64,000 bases of DNA from JABDQA01 sp963759125 (GTDB lineage: Bacteria > Desulfobacterota > Desulfobulbia > Desulfobulbales > Desulfocapsaceae): NCBI GenBank assembly GCA_963759125.1, contig CAVWXN010000002.1:62001-126000 (forward strand), read 5' to 3'. How positions within the stretch are numbered: the first letter of the stretch is position 1; each line of letters begins with the position of its first letter. This document shows, piece after piece, positions 16,568 through 26,199 of the stretch. The notes beneath the pieces are model-generated. The model was not told the DNA's origin. It did no database searches and saw nothing but the letters and a program-made list of their open reading frames with translations. A program made the position numbers and the translations under genes.

Positions 16568-17684
16568 GTGAAAAACTATATCGAAGCGGCGGGCCTTGGT
16601 GACATTCACCAGAAGGTTATAGCCGGAGAACGACTATCTTTGTCCGACGGTCTCAAGTTGTACCAGAGTACCGATATCCTCGCTGTAGGCTGGCTTGCCA
16701 ATCTGGTCCGGGAGCGGATAAATGGCAACAATGCCTATTTCATTTACAACCAGCACATCAATTATTCCAATATCTGCACCAATCTCTGCAAATTCTGTGC
16801 TTTTGGGCGTAAAAAGGATGACGATCTGGCCTATGAGATGAGTATTGATGAGGTCAAGGAAAAGGTCCGTCGAGCGACTTGACGAACCTATCGTCGAGAT
16901 CCACATGGTGGGAGGCATCCATCCGGATCTGCCGTTTTCCTACTATGTGGAATTGCTGCGTGGCATCAAGGAGGTGCGTCCCGAGGTCCACATCCAGGCT
17001 TTTACCTGTGTTGAGATTGCCCATCTGGCTGGACTTTGCGGTGAGTCGGTGGGACAGACGCTTGATATCCTGCGTGAGGCTGGTCTCGATTCAATGCCTG
17101 GCGGCGGTGCCGAGGTGTTCAGCAGCCGGATACGAGAGCGCACCTGTGCCGATAAACTGCCGGGGCAGGACTGGCTCGAGGTCGCCAAGACAGCCCATCG
17201 GCAAGGATTCCGAACCAATGCTACCATGCTTTATGGTCATATTGAGACTTATGAAGAGCGGCTCGAACATCTGGACGCACTGCGCCGGGCCCAGGATGAA
17301 ACCGGCGGATTTCTGGCTTTCATCCCGCTGGCCTTTCACCCCAAGAATACCGAATTGGCCGCACTGTCCTCGACCACCGGCATCGATGATCTGAAAAATA
17401 TCGCGGTGGCCAGACTTTTGCTCGATAATTTCGATCATATCAAGGCCTATTGGGTGATGATCGGTCCAAAGCTGGCCCAGATCGCTCTTTCTTTTGGTGC
17501 CGATGACCTGGACGGAACCGTCAAGGAAGAGGTGATCACCCATATGGCCGGCGCCGAAACGGATCAGGCCATCGGCTCGGAAACATTGATCAGGCTGATC
17601 ACCGAAGCCGGCCGGATTCCGGTGGAGAGAACCACGCTGTACGAGGTGATCGATGTGCATAGCAGTTCCGAGAGAGCAAACGCC
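16568..17684 (+). pseudogene. mqnE: Aminofutalosine synthase MqnE, frame broken by one +1 shift (possibly a sequence error)
   Basis: Radical SAM enzyme of the futalosine menaquinone pathway, joining 3-(1-carboxyvinyl)oxybenzoate to SAM-derived adenosyl. The N-terminal part (16568-16882) has the cluster motif CTNLCKFC. The rest (from about 16878) has IHMVGGIHPDLPFSYY, GGGAEVF and TNATMLYGHIET in the next frame. Removing one base near 16877 (GCGACTT to GCGCTT) restores a continuous protein. The GTG start has no visible ribosome site and sits just after the sigma gene terminator. No stop separates this gene from mqnC in the final frame, so as read the two are fused. All conserved motifs are intact, so the real gene is probably functional. 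Confidence 0.85.
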
Positions 17685-18751
17685 ATGAACGACCGCATTA
17701 TCGATGATGTCCTGGAAGGTTCTCGGCTCTCTGATGATCAATTTCTACAACTCTACTCAGAAGCCGATCTTCACCAACTCGGCTATCTGGCTGCTGAGGC
17801 GAGAAAGAAGAAGCATCCGGAAAAGGTGGTCACCTATGTGATTGATCGTAATGTCAACTACACCGACATCTGTATTTCCGCCTGTAAATTCTGCGCCTTT
17901 TACAAGCAGCCCGCTTCCGGTGAAGGCTACCTGCTGAGCAGGGAAGAGCTGAAAAAGAAGATAGATGAAACGCTGGCGCTGGGTGGAACGCAGATCTTGC
18001 TGCAGGGCGGCCTTCATCCGGATCTGCAGCTAGATTACTATGAGGATCTGGTTTCGTTTATAAAATCCTGCGGGATCAACGTGCACGGTTTCTCTCCTCC
18101 GGAGATTCATCATTTCAGTACTATCTCCGGGTTGCCGGTCACGGAGGTACTCGACCGATTGATCGCTGCCGGGCTCGATTCGATTCCCGGCGGTGGTGCT
18201 GAAATTCTGACCGATCGGGTGAGACAAGCTGGTGGCGCCGAAAAAATGCAGTGCCGATCAGTGGCTTGAGGTTATGGAGCAAGCCCATGACAAAGGGCCT
18301 GCGGACAACGGCCACAATGATGTTTGGTCATGTTGAAACCGTTGACGAGCGGCTCGAGCATCTCAGAAGACTGCGCTCGCTTCAGGACCGAACTGGCGGA
18401 TTTACCGCCTTTATCCCCTGGCCGTTCCAGCCAGACAACACGACCCTGTTCGATGAAGGATCTTCCTTTAAAACCAGCGGCTGGGAATATCTGAGGATGC
18501 TGGCCCTGGCGCGGATCTACCTGGATAATTTCGATAACATTCAGGCTTCCTGGGTCACCCAGGGTCCAAAGATCGCCCAGCTCTCTCTCCATTTCGGGGC
18601 CAACGACTTCGGCAGCACCATGATAGAGGAAAATGTTGTGGCCGCCGCCGGCGTCAGCTTTTCTCTATCAGAGAAGGAAATCTGCCGCCTGGTGGCCGAC
18701 GCCGGGTTTATTCCCCAGCAACGTCTAATGGATTACACCAGAATCAACTGA
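17685..18751 (+). pseudogene. mqnC: Cyclic dehypoxanthine futalosine synthase MqnC, frame broken by two +1 shifts (possibly sequence errors)
   Basis: Radical SAM enzyme that cyclises dehypoxanthine futalosine in menaquinone synthesis. The N-terminal part, read continuously from mqnE, has the cluster motif CISACKFC, then QGGLHPDLQLDYYE and SIPGGGAEIL. The frame is lost at an A6 run (18241-18246) and again at a G3 run (18295-18297). Removing one base from each gives the expected KCSADQWLEVMEQAH then GLRTTATMMFGHVET, ending normally at 18751. ATG 17685 with a GAGAG site is a plausible independent start. mqnA follows five bases later. Confidence 0.85.
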
Positions 18752-18756
18752 GAGCG

Positions 18757-19605
18757 ATGACCAAGCGGAGACGATCTGCCGTGCGAATTGGCATGGTCAA
18801 CTATATCAATACGGCGCCCATCCATGAGATCTGGAAATCCAGGCAGCATGATGAATCCTGGCTGATGGTCGAGGAGCATCCGGCGACCCTTAACAAGATG
18901 CTGGCCGCAGGTGACATAGATCTTGGTTTTGTCTCTTCCCACGAGTACGGTATTCGTCCCGATCAATATGAGATACTGGATGATCTGTCGATCAGTGCCC
19001 ACGGACCTGTCGGGTCGGTATTCCTGTTTTCCAGGATTAAGCCCGAAATGCTCTCCGGCCTGAGAGTGCTGCTCAGCGTTCAGTCGAAAACCTCGGTCTG
19101 TCTGGTCAAAATCGCTCTTGAGAAATTCTTCAAGGTGTCTCCGGTCTATTGTGAAGATGAAGTGCGCAACGCCAGGAAAATTGGTGCCGACGGCGTGCTC
19201 GCCATAGGGGATGACGCCCTGCGTCTGAAAATAGAGGGATCTTATCAATACTGTCTCGATCTGGGAGAGCTCTGGCGCAGATATACCAGCCTGCCGTTTG
19301 TTTTTGCCGTCTGCGCGGTGCGTACTGAGTTTGCCCTCGCCCATCCTGAACTGGTAGATGCCGTGCACAAAGAGCTGATAATCTGCCGCGATAAAGGGCT
19401 TGATTCACTCAACGAGATCTGCCGATTGGCCGCGCCCAGAATACCCATGGAAGTTGACGTCTGCTACAACTACCTGAGTGGTATCGAGTTTAATCTGGGT
19501 CCACTCAAGCAGAAGGCGTTGCAGCAATTCTATACCTATCTGTTCGAATTCAACGAAGCCAGAAAGCAGTGCCTGCCCTTGAAAATACGAAAAGTCGAAG
19601 AATAG
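18757..19605 (+). CDS. mqnA: Chorismate dehydratase MqnA
   Basis: First enzyme of the futalosine route, converting chorismate to 3-(1-carboxyvinyl)oxybenzoate. The 282-residue protein has a periplasmic-binding-protein-like fold. It opens with RIGMVNYINTAPI, has the GDIDLGFVSSHEYG segment and SIHGPVGS-like substrate loop (here SAHGPVGSV), and the LGELWRRYTSLPFVFA strand typical of MqnA. MqnD belongs to the same superfamily, but the N-terminus and pathway context fit MqnA. It follows the broken mqnC by five bases and is itself intact. Confidence 0.9.
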   Translation: MTKRRRSAVRIGMVNYINTAPIHEIWKSRQHDESWLMVEEHPATLNKMLAAGDIDLGFVSSHEYGIRPDQYEILDDLSISAHGPVGSVFLFSRIKPEMLSGLRVLLSVQSKTSVCLVKIALEKFFKVSPVYCEDEVRNARKIGADGVLAIGDDALRLKIEGSYQYCLDLGELWRRYTSLPFVFAVCAVRTEFALAHPELVDAVHKELIICRDKGLDSLNEICRLAAPRIPMEVDVCYNYLSGIEFNLGPLKQKALQQFYTYLFEFNEARKQCLPLKIRKVEE

Positions 19606-19654
19606 TGATTCTCTAGAATAGAGCAGATAATTGAAAACTTCACCCAGGGATCAG

Positions 19655-20212
19655 ATGAAACTACTTATCGGTGTCACCGGCGCTTCGGGAATGATCTTCC
19701 TCAAGGCCTTTGCAGAGCTCTGCCGTCAACAGGACGATCTTGTGGTCCACGGCATCTGCTCGGAGGCCGGCAGAGATGTCAGCAAAATGGAGTTGGGGCA
19801 CGGTGTGGAGGAACTGCAAGGCATTGATCAGTGGTTTGGGCCGGATGATTTTTTTGCACCCCCCGCCTCCGGCTCAGCCGACTATGGGGCAATGGTCATC
19901 TTGCCCTGCTCGATGGGAACCCTGGGGGCAATCAGTTCCGGGCTGTCGATCAACCTGATTCACCGGGCGGCAGACGTGCTGCTTAAAGAGCGCAAAAAGG
20001 TGGTACTCGGCGTGCGTGAAACCCCGTTGAATAGAACCCATCTCAGCAACATGCTCAAAGTGCACGATGCCGGTGCCGTCATCTGTCCGCCGATGCCAAG
20101 CTACTACTTCCGTCCCAAAACACTGGACGAGGCGGCAACTTCTTACGGGTGGCGGGTGATGGATCAATTGGGAATTGAAGTCGCCGAGCGAAAGAGGTGG
20201 GGTAAAGTATGA
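19655..20212 (+). CDS. ubiX: Flavin prenyltransferase, UbiX family
   Basis: Makes the prenylated FMN cofactor used by UbiD-type decarboxylases, which in the futalosine pathway are the MqnL step. The 185-residue protein has GVTGASGM at the N-terminus, the LPCSMGTLGAISSGLS segment, and VVLGVRETPLN with PPMPSYYFRPKT near the end. A TTG at 19631 is in frame, but ATG 19655 has an AGGGA site six bases upstream and gives the normal N-terminus. It overlaps the prenyltransferase gene by four bases. Confidence 0.92.
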   Translation: MKLLIGVTGASGMIFLKAFAELCRQQDDLVVHGICSEAGRDVSKMELGHGVEELQGIDQWFGPDDFFAPPASGSADYGAMVILPCSMGTLGAISSGLSINLIHRAADVLLKERKKVVLGVRETPLNRTHLSNMLKVHDAGAVICPPMPSYYFRPKTLDEAATSYGWRVMDQLGIEVAERKRWGKV

Positions 20213-21069
20213 GCCTCAGCAGAAAGATTTCGGTGCTGCTTGAAATGATCAAGTTCAAGCTGACCATTTTTGCCATGCCTTTTGCCCTTACCGGCGCTTT
20301 TCTTGCTGCCGACGGTACTCCTGAGCTTATCGTTTTTTTCTGGATCATTCTGGCCATGGTTGGAGCCCGGACCAGCGCAATGGGATTCAATCGGATCATT
20401 GACTGGAAGTTTGATGCCGCCAATCCAAGAACGGAGAAAAGGGCCATACCAGCCGGTGAAATAAATCTCACCGAAGCCTGGGCCATGGTGATACTTGCGG
20501 CGCTGCTTTTCTTTTTCAGCTGCTATCAGCTCAACCAACTGACCCTCTTGCTCTCACCCTTAGCACTTGGTCTCACCTTCTTCTACTCCTTGACCAAACG
20601 TTTCACCTCGCTCTGCCATCTTGTCCTGGGAGTTGCTCTGGCATTTGCCCCCCTGGGAGGTTGGGTTGCCGTGCGGGGAAGCCTTGCTGAATTTCCTTTC
20701 GCCCTCTCTTTTGGAGTGCTTTTCTGGGTGGCCGGGTTCGATACCATCTACGGCTGCCTTGATGCGGACTATGACCGAAAGGCTGGTCTCCATTCACTTC
20801 CATCCAGGCTGGGGCGAAGAAATGCCTTCCGGCTGGCCGTGGTTTTTCATGTACTGGCTTTCTTACTGTTTGCGGTCACCGGTTTACAAATGCAGCTTAA
20901 CTATTTCTACTACCTCGGTCTTATGGTCACTGCTGCCGCCTTGTTCTACCAGCATCTGATTGTCAGTCCCACTGATCTGTCGAGGATTCAGGCCTCATTT
21001 TTTTCGATGAACGGCTTGATCAGCCTCACCATATTCTGCGCGACCTGGCTGTCGCTGGCCACCTCCTGA
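20209..21069 (+). CDS. mqnP: UbiA-family prenyltransferase (MqnP/menaquinone side chain)
   Basis: Integral membrane prenyltransferase of 286 residues with about eight hydrophobic segments. The two Mg-diphosphate motifs are visible as NRIIDWKFDAANPRT and DADYDRKAGLHS. In this operon it most likely attaches the polyprenyl chain to 1,4-dihydroxy-6-naphthoate, that is MqnP, rather than acting in ubiquinone synthesis. It overlaps ubiX (ATGA) and precedes the DUF3108 gene by eight bases. Confidence 0.87.
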   Translation: MSLSRKISVLLEMIKFKLTIFAMPFALTGAFLAADGTPELIVFFWIILAMVGARTSAMGFNRIIDWKFDAANPRTEKRAIPAGEINLTEAWAMVILAALLFFFSCYQLNQLTLLLSPLALGLTFFYSLTKRFTSLCHLVLGVALAFAPLGGWVAVRGSLAEFPFALSFGVLFWVAGFDTIYGCLDADYDRKAGLHSLPSRLGRRNAFRLAVVFHVLAFLLFAVTGLQMQLNYFYYLGLMVTAAALFYQHLIVSPTDLSRIQASFFSMNGLISLTIFCATWLSLATS

Positions 21070-21077
21070 AGCAAGGT

Positions 21078-21962
21078 ATGAAATTCGTTCGGGCGATCAT
21101 AGTTCTTTCTTTTCTGCTCATTTCAGCAGCGATCGTTGCGGCCTCGGAAAAACCGGCTGCTGATCCCCGAGAAGGCATTCCTTTTGGCGTCATAGACAAA
21201 GATCTGATCACCACCATTTATTCAGGCAATGAGAAATTTCGTTATGACATTTCTTATTCCGGCGGTATGAAGCTCGGAGAGCTCTATCTGTCGGTTGATC
21301 CGGCTGAAGATGTTGAGGATGGCTTTATTATACATGCCCGGGTGACCACCGAAAACGGCATATTCTCCAAAGTTTATCCTATCGAGGACGTTCATGTGAC
21401 CAGGGTCCAGGGGCCCGAGCGTCTACCTTACCATTACGAGGTGTGGCAGAAAGAAGGATTTAGTTACGAGTCGCATCGGGTATTTCGCTATAAGCAGAAA
21501 AAGGGAAGAATTCTCTATCAGCATAACGACAAACCGGTGGAAGTGTTCAAGGTGAAGACTCCCATTCAAAATGAGTTTTCCTCATTTTTCGGCAGTAGAC
21601 TGATGGCCTTCGAACCGGGCAAACCTTTTCTGGTGCCTACCTATGCCGATGAGAAACGCAACGAGGTGGTGGTCATGGTCCGGGGCAGAGATTTGCTGAA
21701 AAAAACAATCCTGGGTGACATTGACACCATGGTGGTCGAACCTATTATGGAGTTCAGCGGTCTTTACGACAAACGTGGTGATACCGTCATCTGGTACAGC
21801 AACGATGAATGCCGGGTGCCAGTGAAAGTCAATTCCAAGCTGGTACTTGGTTCGCTGACGGCCAAGCTGGTCAGTTACAGCAACCCGGCCTGCCCGCAAT
21901 ACGATGGGGCCATACTGGAAAAGTATAGAAAAGAAGCTGAAAAACACGCAGACGAGCGCTAA
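21078..21962 (+). CDS. DUF3108 domain exported protein
   Basis: A 294-residue protein with a clear N-terminal signal peptide (hydrophobic stretch about residues 7-22, AAS-type cleavage region), so it is periplasmic or outer-membrane associated. The body matches DUF3108: FRYDISYSGGMKLGE near the start, ESHRVFRYKQKKGRILY in the middle, and DTMVVEPIMEFSGLYDKRG before the end. The family function is unknown; members often sit next to purine or cell-envelope genes. It lies between the menaquinone genes and purC on the same strand and is probably co-transcribed. Confidence 0.8.
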   Translation: MKFVRAIIVLSFLLISAAIVAASEKPAADPREGIPFGVIDKDLITTIYSGNEKFRYDISYSGGMKLGELYLSVDPAEDVEDGFIIHARVTTENGIFSKVYPIEDVHVTRVQGPERLPYHYEVWQKEGFSYESHRVFRYKQKKGRILYQHNDKPVEVFKVKTPIQNEFSSFFGSRLMAFEPGKPFLVPTYADEKRNEVVVMVRGRDLLKKTILGDIDTMVVEPIMEFSGLYDKRGDTVIWYSNDECRVPVKVNSKLVLGSLTAKLVSYSNPACPQYDGAILEKYRKEAEKHADER

Positions 21963-21980
21963 TCAAGAGGGGGGGAAGAG

Positions 21981-22872
21981 ATGAGTGAGGCAGTAATTCA
22001 GACGAATCTTGCAGGATTGAACCTGGTGCACAGGGGTAAAGTCAGGGATATGTATGAGATTCCCGGCCATGATGACAAATTGTTGATGGTGGCCACTGAC
22101 AGGATCTCCGCTTACGACGTGGTGATGTCCGATCCTATTCCCGGTAAGGGGAAGATTTTGACCGGGCTCTCATTGTTCTGGTTTGACCTGCTTGGCGATA
22201 TTGTGGACAATCACCTGATCAGTGCCGATGTAGACGAATTTCCTGAAGCCTGTAGAGGAGCATCGCGATGTTCTGTCCGGACGTTCCATGCTGGTCCATA
22301 AAACTAAGCCGCTGCCAGTTGAATGCATCGTCAGAGGGTATATTTCCGGGTCTTTCTGGAGTGCTTACAAGAAAGACACAAATGTCTGCGGCTTCCAGCT
22401 TCCCGACGGCATGCAGGAATCTGACAAATTTCCGGAGACGCTGTTTACCCCGTCGACCAAGGCGGACATAGGTGATCATGATGAAAATATCTCAATCGAA
22501 CGGCTGAAAGAGATTACAGGTGAGGCACGGGCCGAAGAGATAGCCCGGATTAGTGTCGGCCTCTACCAGAAGGCCGCCGATTTTGCCCGTGCAAAAGGCA
22601 TCATCATTGCCGATACCAAATTTGAACTGGGTGAGAAAGACGGCCGACTCATTCTGATCGACGAGGTTTTGACCCCTGATTCATCAAGGTTCTGGCCACT
22701 AGACGAATACGCACCGGGTAAGGGACAGCCGAGTTTCGACAAGCAGTTTCTGCGCGATTATCTGTCATCTCTTGACTGGGACAAAACGCCTCCTCCCCCC
22801 AGTCTTCCACAGGATATTATCGACAAAACCCGGGCGCGCTACGAGGAGGCGCTGAATAAAATCACTGGTTAA
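21981..22872 (+). pseudogene. purC: SAICAR synthase PurC, frame broken by one +1 shift (possibly a sequence error)
   Basis: Phosphoribosylaminoimidazole-succinocarboxamide synthase of purine synthesis. The first part (21981 to about 22257) has LVHRGKVRDMYEI, MVATDRISAYDVVM and PGKGKILT. The second part, in the next frame, has SMLVHKTKPLPVECIVRGYISGS, IADTKFELG and DEVLTPDSSRFW. Deleting one G at 22257-22258 restores EACREHRDVLSG across the joint. The start ATG has an unusually G-rich ribosome site (a G7 run). The gene is normally essential in prototrophs and all motifs survive, so an error in the sequence is more likely than loss. Confidence 0.88.
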
Positions 22873-22886
22873 CAATAATTGACCAG

Positions 22887-22916
22887 GAGCGCTCGCCTCA
22901 TTTGAGGCTGGCGCTC
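22887..22916. terminator. Hairpin between convergent purC and epimerase genes
   Basis: Arms GAGCGC..GCCTCA and TGAGGC..GCGCTC with a small 2x2 internal mismatch. It spans the epimerase stop and could serve both strands. No T run on either side, so the terminator role is tentative. Confidence 0.5.
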
Positions 22917-23782
22917 AATGCAGTCTCGAGGTTTGCGTAGCGGTGGACATAGCCGTTCCTCATAAGGACACTGGGCAACACCCTGGTACTGGAAAGAATC
23001 AGCTCGTCCGCCATCTGGCCAAAGACTGCTTTGGCAACGAAAGCCGGCATTTTCATGAGGGTCGGCCGTTTTAGCACTTTTCCTAAAGCTTTGGTAAATT
23101 CCCGATTTGTGGCTGCAGCAGGGGCCACCAGATTGACAGGTCCCTCGATACGGTCATTTCTGAGAATAAATTCGATCATGCTGATCAGATCTTCGATCTG
23201 TACCCAGCTGATGTACTGGGTTCCGCTGCCGACGACCCCGGCAATGCCTAATTTAAACGAGGGCAGCATAGTCGGCAGCGTTCCCCCCGCGCCGCTCAGT
23301 ACCATACCGATTCTTCCATAAGCAACCCTGGTGCCCGCCTCGACGGCCGGTTTAGCAGCCTCTTCCCAGGCTTGGCAGACCTCGGCCACAAAATTGGTTC
23401 CCGGACTGCTGCTCTCATCCAAGGTCTCGTCGCCACGGTTGCCGTAGTAGCCGATGGCCGAGGCGCAGAAAAAAACCTGTGGTTTGACTGGAAGGCCGGC
23501 ACAATATTCAGCCAATTGTCTGGTGCCCTCGATCCTGCTCTTGAGGATCTTGTCTTTCTTGCTTTGAGTCCAGCGGCCTGTGGCGATATTTTCACCGGCC
23601 AGATGAATTACCGCAGCAAACGCTGCCTGGTCCGAGCCTGCTGGTATTCTGTCGAAACTCCAGAACGGGCCGGTCTGATCTGAATTCCGTTGGAGGCTGA
23701 TAATATCGTGGCCTTTGGCGAAAAGGTGTTGAACAAGTCCGCTCCCCACCAGTCCCGAGGCTCCTGTGATCAAGATGTTCAT
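22898..23782 (-). CDS. TIGR01777 family NAD-dependent epimerase/dehydratase-like protein
   Basis: An extended SDR of about 294 residues related to E. coli YfcH and human SDR39U1. It has the nucleotide-binding ITGASGLVGSGL at the N-terminus, VIHLAGENIATGRW (the family signature), SAIGYYGNRGDE, and a conserved C-terminal region with FGQMADELILSS. The exact substrate is unknown in the family. ATG 23782 is preferred over an in-frame TTG six bases upstream. It follows ygbA by two bases and is convergent with purC. Confidence 0.87.
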   Translation of the reverse strand: MNILITGASGLVGSGLVQHLFAKGHDIISLQRNSDQTGPFWSFDRIPAGSDQAAFAAVIHLAGENIATGRWTQSKKDKILKSRIEGTRQLAEYCAGLPVKPQVFFCASAIGYYGNRGDETLDESSSPGTNFVAEVCQAWEEAAKPAVEAGTRVAYGRIGMVLSGAGGTLPTMLPSFKLGIAGVVGSGTQYISWVQIEDLISMIEFILRNDRIEGPVNLVAPAAATNREFTKALGKVLKRPTLMKMPAFVAKAVFGQMADELILSSTRVLPSVLMRNGYVHRYANLETALSASLK

Positions 23783-23784
23783 GG

Positions 23785-24183
23785 TCAATTTTTCTTCATG
23801 TAATTTGACTGAGGTGACTTTCCTGATTTGCTGCTTTGACGTTCGTCAAGCAGGTGGGCACAGGCCAGAATTGGATGGTGAAAGATCATCCTTGGGCCAC
23901 TATATCTCATCACCTTAATAATTTGTTCTTGCATCTGAGGCTTGTAACAGTGAACGGTGCATTTTCCGCAGGTCGTCTTGTCTTCTTGGAATGGGCACCT
24001 GGCCAGTCGCTGCGCTGCGTAATCCGACAATTCTCTACACTGATCGCATAGACCACCGGCATTTTGGTGGTGTGACCTGCAGTAGATAGCTATCATGGCC
24101 AGTACCGTTTTAAGCTCACGGGCCAACCGGGGGTGCATCTTGCCCCCTGTCATCGAAGCCGTCTCAAGCTTTGACATTTTCAC
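23785..24183 (-). CDS. ygbA: YgbA family protein (nitrous oxide-stimulated promoter family)
   Basis: About 132 residues matching the PF11756 pattern: REL..VLAMIAIYCR, then CDQC, CPF..DKTTCGKCTVHCY and VMRYSGPRMIFHHPILA. The many cysteines suggest metal or iron-sulfur binding, and the family is linked to nitrosative-stress regulons in enterics. The biochemical role is not established. The start may be GTG 24183 or ATG 24177; both overlap the 3' end of aroK. It appears to be in one minus-strand operon aroK-ygbA-epimerase. Confidence 0.85.
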   Translation of the reverse strand: MKMSKLETASMTGGKMHPRLARELKTVLAMIAIYCRSHHQNAGGLCDQCRELSDYAAQRLARCPFQEDKTTCGKCTVHCYKPQMQEQIIKVMRYSGPRMIFHHPILACAHLLDERQSSKSGKSPQSNYMKKN

Positions 24184-24697
24184 GGGCCATTAAGAGCTGC
24201 AGTTGTTCATGAATATCATCACACACCTGTTCCTGCGAACGGTGGTTGCTGTCGATGACGATATCTGCATATCTGGTATAGAGTTCGAATCGTTCCTGAA
24301 ACAGATCGGTAAAACTCTGATCGGCCCGTTTGGCCAGTCCTCTGGTTTCGTAATTGTGAATTCTCGATTTCAGGGTTTCCAGGCTGGCATCCAGGAAAAT
24401 AACAATACCGTTTTTCTTCAACTGCTCCATCGCTTTTCCACTGTAGGCGGCACTTCCACCGGTGGCGATGACGTGATTTTCACAGTCGATATCGAGCAGT
24501 ACCCGTTCCTCAATATCACGGAGTACCATATAGCCATCGTTATCGACGATGTCCTGCAGTGATCTGTTCTCCTTGAGCTGGATCAGAATATCGCTGTCCA
24601 GATATGGACGAGTCAGAGCTTTGGCGAGAATTACACCGACCGTGCTCTTGCCGGATCCTGGCATCCCTATCAATATGAGGTTTTTCCGTTTTACCAT
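24164..24697 (-). CDS. aroK: Shikimate kinase
   Basis: Phosphorylates shikimate in the chorismate pathway, which also feeds MqnA. The product of about 177 residues has the P-loop GMPGSGKSTVG, the DSD shikimate-binding aspartate (YLDSDILI), the RDIEERVL segment and the glycine-rich VIATGGSAAY. The lid region contains TRGLAKR. ATG 24697 is chosen; an in-frame TTG lies 36 bases upstream without a better ribosome site. It overlaps ygbA at the 3' end. Confidence 0.9.
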   Translation of the reverse strand: MVKRKNLILIGMPGSGKSTVGVILAKALTRPYLDSDILIQLKENRSLQDIVDNDGYMVLRDIEERVLLDIDCENHVIATGGSAAYSGKAMEQLKKNGIVIFLDASLETLKSRIHNYETRGLAKRADQSFTDLFQERFELYTRYADIVIDSNHRSQEQVCDDIHEQLQLLMARENVKA

Positions 24698-24794
24698 TCG
24701 AGTTACCACAGGCGTCGTGATTGTAAGTGACAAAGACAGTAAGACATGCGTGCTGAATTGCTAATTAATGTTGCAGCCAAGACTGAGGGCATAC

Positions 24795-25967
24795 TTATCT
24801 TTTGGATGCCTGAGCGGCTTTGAGTTGGGAAGGAATGAGCCAGACCAGGAGCAATGAAAGAAAACTCAACAAGGAACCGGCGAAAAAGACATAGCGATAA
24901 TTTATAAGCCACAGCAGGCCGCCTAGAGCAGGCAGAAAGACAGCGGCTATATGGTTGATGGTGAATCCTACCGCCATACTTGGGGCGATATCATCGGGGG
25001 CAGCAATTTTCTGGAAAAATGTCCTGATGGCAATCGAAAAGCTATAAAACAGATTGTTGGCGATATAGATAACCAGAGCCACGTATCTTGATTCGACCAG
25101 GCCATAGCAGAAAAAAATGACGATCAGTGAAAGGTATTCAACGGACAGGACCCTGCCTTCACCGAACCTGACAATCCATTTGCCGACGTAGGGGCTGACA
25201 ATGAAAGTGACAAGGTTGTTCAACAGGAACAGCATGGCGATTTCAGATACAGAGAAGTTAAATTTTTTGACCAGAAGAAATACGGCAAAGGCGACGAAAA
25301 TCTGCCGTCTGGCCCCGGCCATGAAGGTAAGGCTGTAGAAAAGCCAATAGCGTTTTCTAAACACCATTTCTTTTCTCTGGCGGGGAAGCCTGGGATCAGC
25401 AGGGTTTCTGGTGAGGGCCCAGGCGGCTGCTGCAGCAATGCAGAATCCGAAGAGCAGGTAGAACTGTCGGTAGTCGAGGTACGGTGCCATTATTATGATG
25501 ATCAGGCCACAGAGTACATTGGTCGCCGCAGCAAAACTGCGCAGTTTGCCAAACACGACAGGAGATGTCTGAGTATCGAAATACTGCAGGGTAAGCGATT
25601 GATTGGTGGTTTCAAAATAATGGAAGCCGAAACTCATGATCAGGGTGGTGAACATAAGACCGTAAAAACTTGGCATCAGTCCGGTCAGCGCTACACCGAT
25701 GCCAAGAAGCAGTACGGCGAGGGCAGACAGCCGGTGTTCCTTGATGATCAGTAAAATGTAGACAACAAGCAATGACAGAAAACCTGGCAGTTCCCGTACC
25801 GACTGGATAAAGCCGATGTGGGAACCATCCAGGTTGACGACATTGACTGCGAAATTATCGAACAGGGTGCGCCAGACATGAAGACCGGCGGTGGAGCAGA
25901 TTGTCAACAGCAGCAGATAACCGTACATCGGGTTGCTGGAGAAGGCGGATGAGGTTGTCTTGTTCAT
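24795..25967 (-). CDS. Major facilitator superfamily transporter, substrate unknown
   Basis: A 390-residue polytopic membrane protein with about 12 hydrophobic segments and a central loop rich in Arg and Pro (NPADPRLPRQRKE), as expected between the two six-helix halves. The frame is open back to 26081, but ATG 25967 has a CGGAG site five bases upstream and starts the protein shortly before the first membrane helix. No motif identifies the substrate. It stands alone upstream of aroK on the minus strand. Confidence 0.8.
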   Translation of the reverse strand: MNKTTSSAFSSNPMYGYLLLLTICSTAGLHVWRTLFDNFAVNVVNLDGSHIGFIQSVRELPGFLSLLVVYILLIIKEHRLSALAVLLLGIGVALTGLMPSFYGLMFTTLIMSFGFHYFETTNQSLTLQYFDTQTSPVVFGKLRSFAAATNVLCGLIIIIMAPYLDYRQFYLLFGFCIAAAAAWALTRNPADPRLPRQRKEMVFRKRYWLFYSLTFMAGARRQIFVAFAVFLLVKKFNFSVSEIAMLFLLNNLVTFIVSPYVGKWIVRFGEGRVLSVEYLSLIVIFFCYGLVESRYVALVIYIANNLFYSFSIAIRTFFQKIAAPDDIAPSMAVGFTINHIAAVFLPALGGLLWLINYRYVFFAGSLLSFLSLLLVWLIPSQLKAAQASKR

Positions 25968-26199
25968 CTGCTCCGAAGAGTTGAGAAAGTCAACGGTCGG
26001 GGATAATTTATTTAGTTTAACAAATAAATAGCTGAAATCAGTAACGGATAATAGATCATATAAGAGGGTAAATCTCTTCAAATTTCCAGAAAATAGTAAT
26101 CATTTGCTCTGCATAGATTGTTGACTCTGGTCGTAGGTAATGATTAGCCCATGCCTGCAGCTAGGATAGAAAACTTGTAATTACAGTTTGTTATTTATT

